Shown here: positions 25,197-34,317 of the stretch, one piece after another | Numbering within the stretch: the stretch's first letter is position 1 | Layout of the letters: each line of letters starts with the position of its first letter | Assembly (NCBI RefSeq): GCF_900187995.1 | Contig: NZ_FZNZ01000033.1 | Span: forward strand, 1 to 38,580 | Source: Prevotella jejuni | GTDB taxonomy: Bacteria > Bacteroidota > Bacteroidia > Bacteroidales > Bacteroidaceae | Direction of reading: 5' to 3' | DNA length: 38,580 bases | Translations under genes and position numbers: made by a program | The notes under the pieces: generated by a model | What the model saw: only the letters and a program-made list of their open reading frames with translations | Told to the model about the DNA's origin: nothing | Database searches by the model: none

Positions 25197-26068
25197 CTAA
25201 TAGGGGAAAAGAAATCTTAAAGAGAAAGAAGGACACACTGCACTCCACAGCTGGCCCCTCCCCCGTCCCCTCCCCAAAAGGGAGGGGCGTAATCACCGAG
25301 ATACCCCTATAGAGTGGATGTTGGCTGTAACGCTCTGTGTTATCGGTTGACTTAATGTCTCTGTGGGCCTTTGTGAAATCTGTTCTTCTGTGTTATCTGT
25401 GAGAAAAAGAACATTTTTGAGACTTGCTGCGGAGTTTTTTCTCTCACAGAACTCACAGATTTAACAGAACTTTTCAACCAACGTTTCGAGCCCACAGAAG
25501 GCCTTCGGCATACAGAGTTCACAGAGCGTTACTGCTAAAGGTGGCTGTAAGGTTCTGTGAAATCGGTTGACTTAATGTCTCTGTGGCCCTTTGTATGTTC
25601 TGTTCATCTGTGTTCTTCTGTGAGAAATAGAACGCACCCTCGCTATGAGATGTCACACAAACAAATCGCTGGGGAGTTCTTTCTTTCACGCTGGGGAGTT
25701 TTATCTCTCACAGAGCGCACAGAGTTAACAGAGCCTTTTTGCGCACGTTTCGAGCCCACAGAAGGCCTCCGGCATACAGAGGTCACAGAGCGTTACTGCT
25801 AAAGGTGGGTGTTGGGTGTTGGGTATTAGGTGTTGATGATTAGCTAACGTTGGCTGTAAGGTTCTGTGAAATCGGTTGACTTAATGTCTCTGTGGGCCTT
25901 TGTGTATTCTGTTCTTCTGTGTTTCTCTGTGAGAGAAAGAAAGGTCCTTCGTGAGAGAAAGAAAGGTCCTCTTTGAGAGATAGAGTACTAACCATGTAAA
26001 TAGGAAATGTCAAGATATTTCGCAGGCTGTTCCCTTCTCTTTTCGAGAAAAGGTTGAGTATGCTACAA

Positions 26069-26265
26069 GAAGAGGCTTTTCTACGTTCGAGAACATGCCC
26101 TTCTTGCATCAAGAAGGGCGTCTTCTACGAGCAAGAAGGGCATATACTCGAATGCAAAACGTAACACGCTGATTTCTTGTGGGTTATATCCTTGGTTGTA
26201 GATGATGATATATGTGTGTTGTGAGGGTTGTCAGCTTGGTGGATTGTAAGGATTATTTATCATCA
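26069..26265 (+). repeat. Left copy of a composite inverted repeat flanking the M6 peptidase region
   Basis: A CCCTTCTTG hairpin (arms 26088-26106 and 26132-26150, two mismatches) is followed by a ~105-bp AT-rich segment with GATTTCTTGTGGGTTATATC and CAGCTTGGTGG. The reverse complement of the whole arrangement occurs at 30612-30812. Confidence 0.75.
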
Positions 26266-26347
26266 CATGAACTCTCCTCTCTCACATACATCACACCCAA
26301 CGAAAGCTGAAACGCTCTGTGTTCTCTGTATGCCGGAGGCCTTCTGT

Positions 26348-26835
26348 GGACTCGAAACCGTGAGCTTAAAACCTCCGTGAACTCCGTGTGCTCTGTGAGA
26401 GAAAGAACTACCCAGCGAGTCACATGCGTCTCATCTCTTAGAGAGGGTGTTTTCTATTTCTCACAGAAAAACACAGAAGAACAGAACACATAGCATCTCA
26501 CAGAGACATTAAGTCAACCGATTTCACAGAGCGTTACAGCTAATCTTAGTTGAAAGGCCTCTGTGACCTCTGTATGCTGGAGGCGTTCTGTGGACTCGAA
26601 ACCGTGAGCTTAAAACCTCCGTGAACTCCGTGTGCTCTGTGAGAGAAAGAACTACCCAGCGAGTCACATGCGTCTCATCTCTTAGAGAGGGTGTTTTCTA
26701 TTTCTCACAGAAAAACACAGAAGAACAGAACACATAGCATCTCACAGAGACATTAAGTCAACCGATTTCACAGAGCGTTACAGCTAATCTTAGTTGAAAG
26801 GCCTCTGTGACCTCTGTATGCCGGAGGCGTTCTGT
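26348..26835. repeat. 244-bp tandem duplication within the CACAG repeat family
   Basis: GGACTCGAAACCGTGAGC starts at 26348 and 26592, and the sequence continues nearly identically through both 244-bp units to 26835, where a third, more diverged start (GGGCTCGAAACCGTGCGC) follows. The near identity implies a recent duplication. Confidence 0.9.
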
Positions 26836-27058
26836 GGGCTCGAAACCGTGCGCAAAAAGCTCCGTGAACTCTGTGCGCTCTGTGAGAGAAAAAACTCACA
26901 AGCGTGAGAGAAAAACCTCCCCATGCCCCACACAAGCAGGCCAATAGGGGTAACCTCACATACTACTCCCCTCGCCATTCGGAGAGGGGCTGGGGGTGAG
27001 GCCGCCCATGTGTTCTATGCCTCGAAGCCTCTCCCCGCCAGAAAACCATACTGATTTC

Positions 27059-27089
27059 TTTCCTTTCTCTATATTTTTCTTTATCTTTG
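27059..27089 (+). promoter_or_regulatory. Bacteroidota promoter for the M6 peptidase gene
   Basis: TTTC (27059-27062), 19-base spacer, TATCTTTG (27082-27089). Transcription should start near 27096, leaving a ~60-base leader before the ATG at 27158. Confidence 0.8.
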
Positions 27090-27157
27090 TAGCCATCTAT
27101 TGTGAGATAGTTACATTTTATCAATAATCTAATAGAAATCGTTTCAAGGACAAGAAG

Positions 27158-28951
27158 ATGAAGAAGATATTTACACTCCTTGCTGGATTGCTCATCGCAT
27201 CATCATCGTTTGCCATCCCAGCGATGAAGATTTGGCGAACAGTTAAGCAGGCTGATGGCACGTTGCTGAAGGTGATGACCGTTGGTGATGAGCACTTTAA
27301 CTATGCCATGACAGAGGACGGTATTCCCCTTGTACCCTATCATGGCAACTACTACTATGCGCATATCGTAGACCAGCAGTTGGTGGCCTCGGCGGTTCTG
27401 GCACATAATAAAGAACTCAGACACGGCCGCGAGGAACTCGCTGCGGCCGCTCTGGAGGAGGTAAGACAACTGCAGAGAAACAAGGAACAGCAGGTTAGCT
27501 CGAAGCCTTTCGGACTCAGTGATGGGACGACATGGGAGGGAAGTAAGAAGGGACTCGTCATCTTAGTGGAGTTCGCAGACAAGTCCTTCACCAATCCACA
27601 GAATGTTCTCACACTCCGACCACGTGAGTCTGACATCAAGACCCTCTATGAGAAGATGCTTAACGAGGAGGGTTATAAGAACGACAATGGGGCTATCGGG
27701 AGTGTACACGACTATTTCAAGGACCAGAGCAACGGTAGGTTCGATCTTACCTTTGATGTCATTGGACCCGTGAAGTTGGCTCATCCGTATAAATACTACG
27801 GTGAACACACACAGAACATGAACGATGCTAATGCGCCACAGATGATTATCGACGCTTGTAAAGCCGTCAAAGGACAGGTAGACTGGCGTCGTTACGACTG
27901 GGACGGAGACGGAGAAGTGGAACAGGTCTACGTTATCTATGCGGGTGAAGGCGAGGCTACGGGTGGCAATGCAGACACGGTTTGGCCGCATAAGTATTCG
28001 CTCACGGACGCAGGACTGAGTGCGCTCCATTTCAATGGACAGACGATTGACACCTACGCATGTAGTAATGAGATTATTAGAGCAAAAGTCAACGGTATGC
28101 AACGAGTGTATTATTCGGGCATAGGAACCATCTGTCATGAGTTTTCTCACTGCTTAGGGCTCCCTGACTTCTATGATACAAGGGGCGGAAAGAACGTTGG
28201 CTCGGGACGATACGACCTTATGTGTGGCGGTAGTTACAATGGTGGACCAGAGAGTTTAGTAAATGTTTATGGCGGAACGGGTATCGGCACGGTGCCTGCA
28301 GGATATGATGCCTACGAGAAGGCGTTCATGGGTTGGCTGAAGCCTACCACCCTCGGCAATGCTGCCGTGGACGTGAAGGATATGAAAGGACTGTCGGAAG
28401 GTGGTGAGGCGTACGTCCTCTATAACCCTGACAACAAGGATGAGTATTACATCTTAGAGAACCGTACGCCCTACAGATGGGACAGTGAGCTGCCTGCCCA
28501 CGGCCTGATGGTGTTCCATGTGGACTATAATGCTATGGCGTGGAGGATGAACAACCTCAATGCGGCTGCCGCTCAACATCATCCAAGGTTCACGATAGTA
28601 CCTGCGGATGGCATCCTCAATAGTGACTCACAGGACAATGACCCTTTCCCAACGGCCTTGAACAATAGTCTGACGAGCTCTACCGACCCTCGCCTTAACT
28701 TCTATACGAACTATAGAGTGACGGACTTAGCGGGGATAACAGGGATTGCGAAGAACCATGATAACACTATCTCTTTCCGCTATACACCGCTGAATACAAC
28801 AGCAGCCATCACCTCGCTCCCTGCTGACAATGCCGCTCAGCCGTCTGCTGCCTACACCCTCTCTGGCATAAAAACCAACCCTCAACAGACAGGACGACGC
28901 CAGATAGTTATCGTGAAAGATAAGGAAGGGAGGGGGTGTAAGGTGTATTAG
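27158..28951 (+). CDS. Secreted M6-family zinc metallopeptidase
   Basis: A 597-residue secreted protease with signal peptide MKKIFTLLAGLLIASSSFA. An N-terminal propeptide-like region (to ~residue 125) precedes the catalytic domain, which has VILVEFADKSF, a HDYFKDQSNGRFDLTFDVIG segment and the zinc site HEFSHCLGLPD. In that site His327, Glu328, His331 and Asp337 fit HExxHxxGxxD, as in immune-inhibitor-A-type (M6) peptidases. The tail (YTLSGIKTNPQQTGRRQ, then IVIVKDKEG) looks like the short C-terminal region common on Bacteroidota secreted proteins and may be a sorting signal. It has its own promoter. Likely to degrade host or environmental proteins; the substrate is unknown. Confidence 0.92.
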   Translation: MKKIFTLLAGLLIASSSFAIPAMKIWRTVKQADGTLLKVMTVGDEHFNYAMTEDGIPLVPYHGNYYYAHIVDQQLVASAVLAHNKELRHGREELAAAALEEVRQLQRNKEQQVSSKPFGLSDGTTWEGSKKGLVILVEFADKSFTNPQNVLTLRPRESDIKTLYEKMLNEEGYKNDNGAIGSVHDYFKDQSNGRFDLTFDVIGPVKLAHPYKYYGEHTQNMNDANAPQMIIDACKAVKGQVDWRRYDWDGDGEVEQVYVIYAGEGEATGGNADTVWPHKYSLTDAGLSALHFNGQTIDTYACSNEIIRAKVNGMQRVYYSGIGTICHEFSHCLGLPDFYDTRGGKNVGSGRYDLMCGGSYNGGPESLVNVYGGTGIGTVPAGYDAYEKAFMGWLKPTTLGNAAVDVKDMKGLSEGGEAYVLYNPDNKDEYYILENRTPYRWDSELPAHGLMVFHVDYNAMAWRMNNLNAAAAQHHPRFTIVPADGILNSDSQDNDPFPTALNNSLTSSTDPRLNFYTNYRVTDLAGITGIAKNHDNTISFRYTPLNTTAAITSLPADNAAQPSAAYTLSGIKTNPQQTGRRQIVIVKDKEGRGCKVY

Positions 28952-28969
28952 CGGCCCTCTCAACAAACA

Positions 28970-29384
28970 ACAACTGGCCCCTCCCCCGTCCCCTCCCCCA
29001 AAGGGAGGGGCGTGATCACCGAGATACCCCTATGGAGCTGCTTATGTCTTGATGAAGGTGTGGACCCGCTTCGACGCTTCTATCGCTATTCATCAACACC
29101 CATCACTCATCACCCAACACCCGTCTATGAGGCCCCTCCCCCGTCCCCTCCCCCGAAGGGAGGGGCGTGATCACCGAGACACCCCTATGGAGCTGCTTGC
29201 GTCTTGATGAAGATGTGGACCCGCTTCGACGCTTCTATCGCTAATCATCAACACCCATCACTCATCATCCAACACCCGTCACTCATCACCCAACACCCGT
29301 CTATGGCTATTCATCAACACCTAACACTCATCACCCAACACCCATCTATGAGGCTGAGAAGATATTAACTAAAACAAACAGAAT
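28970..29384. repeat. GC-rich elements and heptamer minisatellite after the M6 peptidase gene
   Basis: Two rightward GC-rich hairpin elements (28976-29032 and 29131-29188), each followed by the same ~60-bp piece (GAGCTGCTT, then CTTGATGAAG, then CGACGCTTCTATCGCTA), so the pair is a tandem duplication of about 155 bp. From 29092 heptamer repeats (ACCCATC/ACTCATC/ACCCAAC) run to about 29352. Confidence 0.85.
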
Positions 29385-29621
29385 ATGAAGATTAAAACAG
29401 CAACATTAATTGGCTTGATTGGTGCAATCACCAGTCTTGTGATTTCTCTTTACTTTTTGGTCTACAACACAGGTATTATTTCATTCTTTGTAGATACCTT
29501 TGATTTCTTCCCACTGAATTTAGTAGATACGTATTCACCGTTTCTTAGCAGCTTTGGGAGCCTCATCTCTAAAATCACATTATGTATCTTCTTCTACGTT
29601 GTATATAAACATCAGAAGTAG
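29385..29621 (+). CDS. Small membrane protein (78 aa), unknown function
   Basis: A 78-residue protein with two hydrophobic segments, TATLIGLIGAITSLVISLYF (residues ~6-25) and SLISKITLCIFFYVVYK (~59-75), joined by an aromatic loop (FFVDTFDFFPLNLVDTY). Composition is AT-rich and unlike the repeats on both sides, which argues that it is a true gene. No promoter is seen; heptamer repeats occupy the upstream region. No family is recognised. It lies inside the segment bounded by inverted repeats, with the M6 peptidase gene. Confidence 0.6.
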   Translation: MKIKTATLIGLIGAITSLVISLYFLVYNTGIISFFVDTFDFFPLNLVDTYSPFLSSFGSLISKITLCIFFYVVYKHQK

Positions 29622-29624
29622 AGA

Positions 29625-30560
29625 GGGGTGTTCTATTTCTCACAGAAGAATACAGAAGAACAGAATACACAGCATTCCACAGAGACATTAAGTCAACCGA
29701 TATCACAGAACCTTACAGCCACCTTTAGCAGTAACGCTCTGTGAACTCTGTATGCCGAAGGCCTTCTGTGGGCTCGAAACTGTGCGCAATAATGCTCAGT
29801 GAACTCAGTGCGCTCTGTGAGAGAAAAAACTCCCCAGCGAGTCTCGCAATTGTTCTATTTCTCACAGAAAAACACAGAAGAACAGAACACACAGCATTCC
29901 ACAGAGACATTAAGTCAACCGATTTCACAGAACCTTATAGCCAACTTTAGCTAATCATCAGCACCTAACACTCAACATCCACACCCTTCTTTAGCTGAAA
30001 CGCTCTGTGAACTCTGTATGCCGGAGGCCTTCTGTGGGCTCGAAACTGTGCGCTTAAAACCTCCGTGACCTCCGTGCGCTCTGTGAGAGAAAAAAGTCAC
30101 CAGCATGAAAGAAAAACCTCCCCAGCGAGTCTCGCAATTGTTCTTTTTCTCACAGAAAATCACAGATGAACAGAACACACAGCATTCCACAGAGACATTA
30201 AGTCAACCGATTTCACAGAACCTTACAGCCACCTTTGGCAGTAACGCTCTGTGAACTCTGTATGCCGGAGGCCTTCTGTGGGCTCGAAACTGTGCGCAAA
30301 AATGCTCAGTGAACTCTGTGCGCTCTGTGAGAGAAAAAAGTCACCAGCGTGAAAGAAAAAACTCCCCACGCCCCACACAAGCAGCCCAATAGGGGTAACC
30401 TCACATATTACGCCCCTCCCTGCGGGGGAGGGGTTGGGGGAGGGGCCACTATCTTGTGAGCTCGAAACCGTGCGCTTAAAACCTCCGTGACCTCCGTGCG
30501 CTCTGTGAGAGAAAAAAGTCACCAGCATGAAAGAAAAACCTCCCCACGCCCCACACAAGC
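29625..30560. repeat. Tandemly arranged CACAG/CTGTG repeats with a GC-rich element
   Basis: No gene is seen. The sequence from TTTCTCACAGAA through CATTAAGTCAACCGAT, CCTTCTGTGGGCTCGAAACTG and GAGAGAAAAAACTCCCC is present about three times between 29630 and 30360, with a heptamer run at 29945-29995. A leftward GC-rich element is at 30390-30447, and a further CACAG half at 30455-30545. Confidence 0.8.
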
Positions 30561-30567
30561 AGCCCAA

Positions 30568-30594
30568 TAGGGGTAACCTCACATACTACGCCCT
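30568..30594 (-). repeat. Truncated GC-rich element
   Basis: TAGGGGTAACCTCACATACT and CGCCC match the tail of the leftward GC-rich elements, but the hairpin is missing: after 30594 the sequence becomes TTATCTGAAACAAG and then the right composite inverted repeat. The break marks a rearrangement or insertion junction. Confidence 0.65.
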
Positions 30595-30611
30595 TATCTG
30601 AAACAAGTCAG

Positions 30612-30812
30612 CAGGATGATGAAAAGTCCTTACAACCCACCAAGCCGACCACCCTCAAACCACACAGCTATCATCGCCTATAAACGAGGATATAACCCAC
30701 AAGAAATCAGCGTGTTTTGTTTTGCATTCGAGTATATGCCCTTCTTGCTCGTAGAAAACGCCCTTCTTGTGGCAAGAAGGGCATGTTCTTGAACGTAGAA
30801 AGGCCTCTTCTT
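30612..30812 (-). repeat. Right copy of the composite inverted repeat flanking the M6 peptidase region
   Basis: It reads as the reverse complement of 26069-26265, with ACCAAGCCGACC, then GATATAACCCACAAGAAATC, then a hairpin with arms 30729-30747 and 30773-30791. The hairpin is on the outer side in both copies. Confidence 0.75.
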
Positions 30813-30950
30813 CCATCTTGAAAAGCATATACTCCATGCAAGACACATGAAAACAGTTTACAAATAAACGTGATTAATAGAAACACAACCACCCCAATAC
30901 CATCTCAACCCACCTATTTCATTGATTTTCAAAAATTTATTCTAAAACGC

Positions 30951-30981
30951 TTGCAAGACTAAAATAAAAGGTATATCTTTG
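30951..30981 (+). promoter_or_regulatory. Orphan Bacteroidota promoter
   Basis: TTG (30951-30953), 20-base spacer, TATCTTTG (30974-30981). No plus-strand gene follows; the next feature is a hairpin with a T-rich tail. Predicted transcript start is near 30988. Confidence 0.65.
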
Positions 30982-30987
30982 CAGCGA

Positions 30988-31045
30988 CAGTTTCCACCAC
31001 GCCTCTTAAGAATGCGTACCAGGGTGGAACTTTTGCTTTTTATAC
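30988..31045 (+). ncRNA. Candidate small RNA or orphan leader with terminator-like hairpin
   Basis: Just after the orphan promoter, TTCCACC (30992-30998) pairs with GGTGGAA (31023-31029), and inside it ACGC (30999-31002) pairs with GCGT (31014-31017). CTTTTGCTTTTTAT follows the stem. A transcript of about 55-60 bases ending in a terminator is expected. A tiny ORF (ATG at 31012, 13 codons) spans the 3' arm, so an attenuator leader whose gene has been lost is the alternative. Confidence 0.45.
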
Positions 31046-31089
31046 GCTTATGAATTACACAAAACAACCTTTGAATTATCTTCAGATAG

Positions 31090-31140
31090 AATAAGCAAGT
31101 TAACAAGCTGACGAGTTGACAAGTAAACCAGTTGCTTGAT
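31090..31140. repeat. Short degenerate 11-bp-type repeat
   Basis: AAGTTAACAAGCTGACGAGT is followed by TGACAAGTAAACCAGTTG. Similar GTTAACTTGTTAACTCG-like sequence recurs at 36301-36350. The units are about 11 bases long and imperfect. Confidence 0.4.
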
Positions 31141-31194
31141 AGTCTCCGTGATGGGCGAAAAAACATTACATGTTATCATGAAGTTAAGACATGA

Positions 31195-32045
31195 AAAGCC
31201 GTGCGCTCTGTGAGTGTTAACCTCCCCATACGGCTCTCAAACATTCTTTTTCTCACAAAGGACAATTCTTTTTCTCACGGAGGTTGCGTTCTTTCTCTTA
31301 TAGAGGACAATTCATTTCTCACAGAGGGTGCGTACTTTCTCTTATAGAGGACAATTCTTCCTCTCACAGAAGTACACAGAAGAACAGAACACACAGCATT
31401 CCACAGAGACATTAAGTCAACCGATAACACAGAACGTTACAGCCAACACCTATCAACCACCACCCATCTTTAACTAATCATCAACACCTAACACCCATCA
31501 CCCAACACCCACCTTTAGCTATAACGTTCTGTGATATCTGTATGCCGGAGGCCTTCTGTGAGTTCGAAACTGTGCGCAAAGAGGTTCTGTTAAATCTGTG
31601 AGTTCTGTGAGAGAAAAAACTACCCAGCGTGTTGTTTGTGTATCATCTCATAGAGTGGGTGCGTTCTATTTCTCACAGAAAATCACAGATGAACAGAACA
31701 CACAAAGGCCCACAGAGACATTAAGTCAACCGATTTCACAGAACCTTACAGCCATCTTTAGCTGAAACGTTCTGTGATATCTGTATGCCGGAGGCCTTCT
31801 GTGAACCCGAAACTGTGCGCAAAAGGATTCTGTTAAATCTGTGAGTTCTGTGAGAGAAAGAAATACCCTTTGTGAGAGAAGGAACTCTCCAGTGTGAAAG
31901 AAATGCTTACTCACACCTCGTGTCAGCAGGCCAGTAGGGGTAACCTCACATACTACTCCCCTCCCTGCGGGGGAGGGGTTGGGGGAGGGGCCAGCTGGTG
32001 AAAGGTCTAGGGCCAGCTGGTGAAAGGTCTGGGGCCAGCTCTTGG
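31195..32045. repeat. CACAG/CTGTG repeats and GC-rich element before the tRNA
   Basis: No gene is seen. CACAG-family sequence runs 31195-31910 with a heptamer run near 31440-31515; a leftward GC-rich element is at 31935-31992. Its end (GGGGCCAGCTGGTGAAAGGTCT) is then repeated at about 31988 and 32009, ending near 32045. Confidence 0.75.
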
Positions 32046-32065
32046 TGAGGCTTCCTTTTACCCAC

Positions 32066-32097
32066 ACAAAAAAAAGGACACCCTTACGAGTGTCCTT
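32066..32097 (-). terminator. Terminator after tRNA-Arg
   Basis: On the minus strand, AAGGACAC and GTGTCCTT (32097-32090 and 32081-32074) form an 8-bp stem with an 8-base loop, followed by TTTTTTGTGTG. It begins a few bases beyond the 3' end of the tRNA. Confidence 0.85.
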
Positions 32098-32100
32098 AAG

Positions 32101-32174
32101 TGATTCCGACAGGATTCAAACCTGTAACCTCTTGATCCGTAGTCAAGTGCTCTATTCAGTTGAGCTACGGAACC
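32101..32174 (-). tRNA. tRNA-Arg (anticodon ACG)
   Basis: A full cloverleaf: acceptor GGTTCCG with CGGAATC (one G-U pair), D-arm GCTC/GAGC, anticodon stem CTTGA/TCAAG with loop CTACGGA (anticodon ACG, reading CGU and, after A34 deamination, CGC/CGA), and T-arm ACAGG/CCTGT with loop TTTGAAT. The discriminator is A and no CCA is encoded. It has its own promoter and terminator. Confidence 0.95.
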
Positions 32175-32228
32175 ATTGTTATGGTTGCAAGTGGAGTAAT
32201 GAATTGCTTCATTGCTGAATTGCGAGTG

Positions 32229-32260
32229 CAAAGGTAGGACTTTTTCCCCAAACCACCAAA
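32229..32260 (-). promoter_or_regulatory. Bacteroidota promoter for tRNA-Arg
   Basis: TTTG (32260-32257), 20-base spacer, TACCTTTG (32236-32229) on the minus strand. Transcription should start near 32222, about 48 bases before the tRNA 5' end. Confidence 0.8.
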
Positions 32261-32276
32261 TGTTTTACTATCTTTT

Positions 32277-32924
32277 TTACTCTTTTTTTTCATCTTCATC
32301 TTGCAGGGTTGGCAGCGAGATATGGTAACCCACTGCAATAAAACGAATTATACAGATGGCGACGAAGGTGATGATGACGGTCAGAGGGAGCGACATACCG
32401 AGGGCGAAGAGGCCCCAATAGATGAGTCCACCACCCACACTTGCTACGGCATAGATTTCCTTGTGGAAGATAACGGGGATGTTGTTTAGGAGTACATCAC
32501 GGATGACACCACCCGCCACACCGGTTATGCAGCCCATGATGATAGCCACCCAGAAGGGATAACCGAGTGCGACAGTCTTCTGAATACCCGCTATAGTGAA
32601 GAGGGCAAGGCCGAGCGTGTCGAAAACGAACCATGCGTTGCTAAGTCGTTTAATCCATCGTCGTGACAAGATAACCAAGAAGAGGGCCAGACCCGTACAT
32701 AGCACATACATGATATTGGTCATCCAGAAGGGTCGTACTCCTAACATGGTGTCACGAATAGTACCGCCCCCGATGGCGACGGCAAAGCCACACACATATC
32801 CTCCGAACCAATCGAAGTGTTTCTGTGCGGCGTGGCGAATACCCGATATGGCAAACGCGAATGTCCCAAGAAACTCCAGTATTACCTGCAGCGTACGGAC
32901 AAGATGTGGGTCAGTGTATAACAT
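32277..32924 (-). CDS. TRIC-type (UPF0126) membrane protein
   Basis: A 215-residue inner-membrane protein with about seven hydrophobic segments arranged as two similar halves. Each half carries a Gly-rich motif: GGGTIRD at residues 52-58 and AGGVIRD near 138-144, the mark of the UPF0126/YicG family now placed with trimeric intracellular cation (TRIC) channels. It also has RPFWMTN after the first motif and NNIPVIFHKEIYA after the second, as expected. It ends with a charged tail (LQDEDEKKE). Likely a K+-conducting channel; the physiological role in bacteria is not established. It is upstream of the tRNA gene on the same strand but that has its own promoter. Confidence 0.92.
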   Translation of the reverse strand: MLYTDPHLVRTLQVILEFLGTFAFAISGIRHAAQKHFDWFGGYVCGFAVAIGGGTIRDTMLGVRPFWMTNIMYVLCTGLALFLVILSRRWIKRLSNAWFVFDTLGLALFTIAGIQKTVALGYPFWVAIIMGCITGVAGGVIRDVLLNNIPVIFHKEIYAVASVGGGLIYWGLFALGMSLPLTVIITFVAICIIRFIAVGYHISLPTLQDEDEKKE

Positions 32925-33280
32925 TTTTGTCTATGAAAACTAACTAAAAGATGCCTTAAAGGCCTTATTTCAGCGAAAGGGGACGGGAAAATGCTGCAAC
33001 GCAAGCCATCAACACCTTAACAGTAAGGTATTTAGATGTACATGCTAATCTACGGAAAGCTGCATCGCAAGTCATCAACACCTAACATTTAACACCCATC
33101 ACCCTAACAGCAGGGTATTTGGGTGTACAAGGCAGACTACGGAAAGGTGCATCGCAAGCCATCAACACCTAACATTTAACACCCATCACCCTATCAGCAA
33201 GGTATTTGGGGCGTATATGTCAGACAGCGGAAAGTTGCAACGCAAGCCATCAACACCTAACATTTAACACCCATCACCCA
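32925..33280. repeat. Tandem array with spacings 66, 87 and 88 bp, abutting the dehydrogenase stop codon
   Basis: GCAAG(C/T)CATCAACACC occurs at 33001, 33067, 33154 and 33242. The longer units differ from the first by an extra 22-bp piece (TAACATTTAACACCCATCAC plus CC). The last copy runs to 33280, directly against the stop codon of the minus-strand dehydrogenase gene. Around 32940-33000 I see nothing else. Confidence 0.85.
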
Positions 33281-34231
33281 TCAAACCCTATTCTGTGGTT
33301 CTCCTTCAATGAATTTCTTTATATTCTCAACACAGATATTCATGAGGCGTTCGCGTGCTTCACGTGTAGCCCAAGCGATATGAGGAGTGATATAAGCATT
33401 CGGCTGATTGAAGAGCGGATTGTCGTTGTGTGGTGGCTCATCGGTCATCACGTCGGCACAGTAAGCACTGAGTTGTCCACTCGCAAGGGCATCGGCAACA
33501 GCTTGTTCGTCGATGAGTCCACCACGGCCAGTATTGATCAAGATTGCACCTCGGCGTACCTTCTTCAGCGTTTCGGCATTAATCATACGTGTGTTGGCAG
33601 CTGTCAGCGGACAATGAAGGGTGATGACATCCGACGTGCTAAGCAGTCCCTCGAGGGTTGTCTTGCGGATACACTCAGGAAGGTCACTACTGTTCTTACT
33701 CGTATAAGCCGAGATGTCCATCCCTAACGCATGTGCTATCCTGGCCACCTTCTGCCCAATATGGCCCAAGCCAACGATACCTAAGGTCTTACCAGATAGT
33801 TCGATGAGGGGCGTATCCCAGTAACAAAAATCCTTCTGCTTGCTCCACTCGCCTCGACGCACAGCCTCGGCGTAGTGGTCGACATGCGTAGTTGCGTTGA
33901 AGAGGAGGGCGAAGACGTGTTGTGCCACGCTGTCCGTGCTATACGCAGGGATATTACAAACGACGATACCACGCTCGTGAGCGGCCTCAACGTCGATGTT
34001 ATTATAACCCGTTGCAAGCTCACCGATATACTTCAATCGGGGCAGTTGGTCGAGCAGCTCACGTGTGATATTCACCTTATTAATAAGGATTCCGTCGGCA
34101 TCCTTAGCTCGTTCAACGACTTCATCCTGCTTTGTTCGTTCATAAACAACGCAGTCTGCTATCTCTTTGATTGGTTCCCATGACAAGTCGCCAGGGTTGA
34201 CTGCATGGCAGTCGAGGATTACTATTTTCAT
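33281..34231 (-). CDS. D-2-hydroxyacid dehydrogenase (NAD-dependent)
   Basis: A 316-residue cytoplasmic enzyme that interconverts a 2-keto acid and a D-2-hydroxyacid with NAD(P)H. The Rossmann motif GLGHIG is at 154-159; the catalytic set is Arg236 (NTGRGGLID), Glu265 (TDEPP) and His284 (TPHIAW). Substrate-side residues ELATGYNNID (71-80) resemble hydroxypyruvate/glycerate dehydrogenases, so that is the most likely activity, but lactate- or other keto-acid reductases cannot be excluded. It is full length. The upstream gap to rarA is filled by a 22-bp array and paired GC-rich elements, so its promoter is not visible. Confidence 0.92.
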   Translation of the reverse strand: MKIVILDCHAVNPGDLSWEPIKEIADCVVYERTKQDEVVERAKDADGILINKVNITRELLDQLPRLKYIGELATGYNNIDVEAAHERGIVVCNIPAYSTDSVAQHVFALLFNATTHVDHYAEAVRRGEWSKQKDFCYWDTPLIELSGKTLGIVGLGHIGQKVARIAHALGMDISAYTSKNSSDLPECIRKTTLEGLLSTSDVITLHCPLTAANTRMINAETLKKVRRGAILINTGRGGLIDEQAVADALASGQLSAYCADVMTDEPPHNDNPLFNQPNAYITPHIAWATREARERLMNICVENIKKFIEGEPQNRV

Positions 34232-34246
34232 GTTTATTGGGTGTTA

Positions 34247-34316
34247 GGACCTCTCCCCCAACCCCTCCCCAATGGGGACCTCCCCCAACCCCTCCGAAGG
34301 AGGGGAGTGCCTAACG
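34247..34316 (+). repeat. GC-rich hairpin element, left member of an inverted pair
   Basis: GGACCTCCCCCAACCCCTCC with GAAGGAGGGG, then GTGCCTAACGG, ends where the 22-bp array starts. The same sequence in reverse is at 34605-34648. A shorter copy of the first half lies just before it (34247-34270). Confidence 0.85.
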
Positions 34317-34317
34317 G

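Larger units (their letters stand above)
25245..27003. repeat. Intergenic repeat block 25.2-27.0 kb
   Basis: No gene is seen. A rightward GC-rich element (25253-25310) is followed by CACAG/CTGTG repeats (25315-25970) with a heptamer run at 25800-25845. The composite inverted-repeat element comes next (about 26069-26265), then CACAG/CTGTG repeats including a 244-bp tandem duplication (26348-26835), and a leftward GC-rich element (26945-27003). Confidence 0.8.

Noticed and set aside
27563..28150. 195-codon minus-strand ORF
   Set aside because: Antisense to the catalytic part of the M6 peptidase; no recognisable features.
26069..30812. Insertion sequence or transposon ending in the inverted composite repeats
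   Set aside because: No transposase, recombinase or target-site duplication is visible; only an invertible or rearranged segment is suggested.
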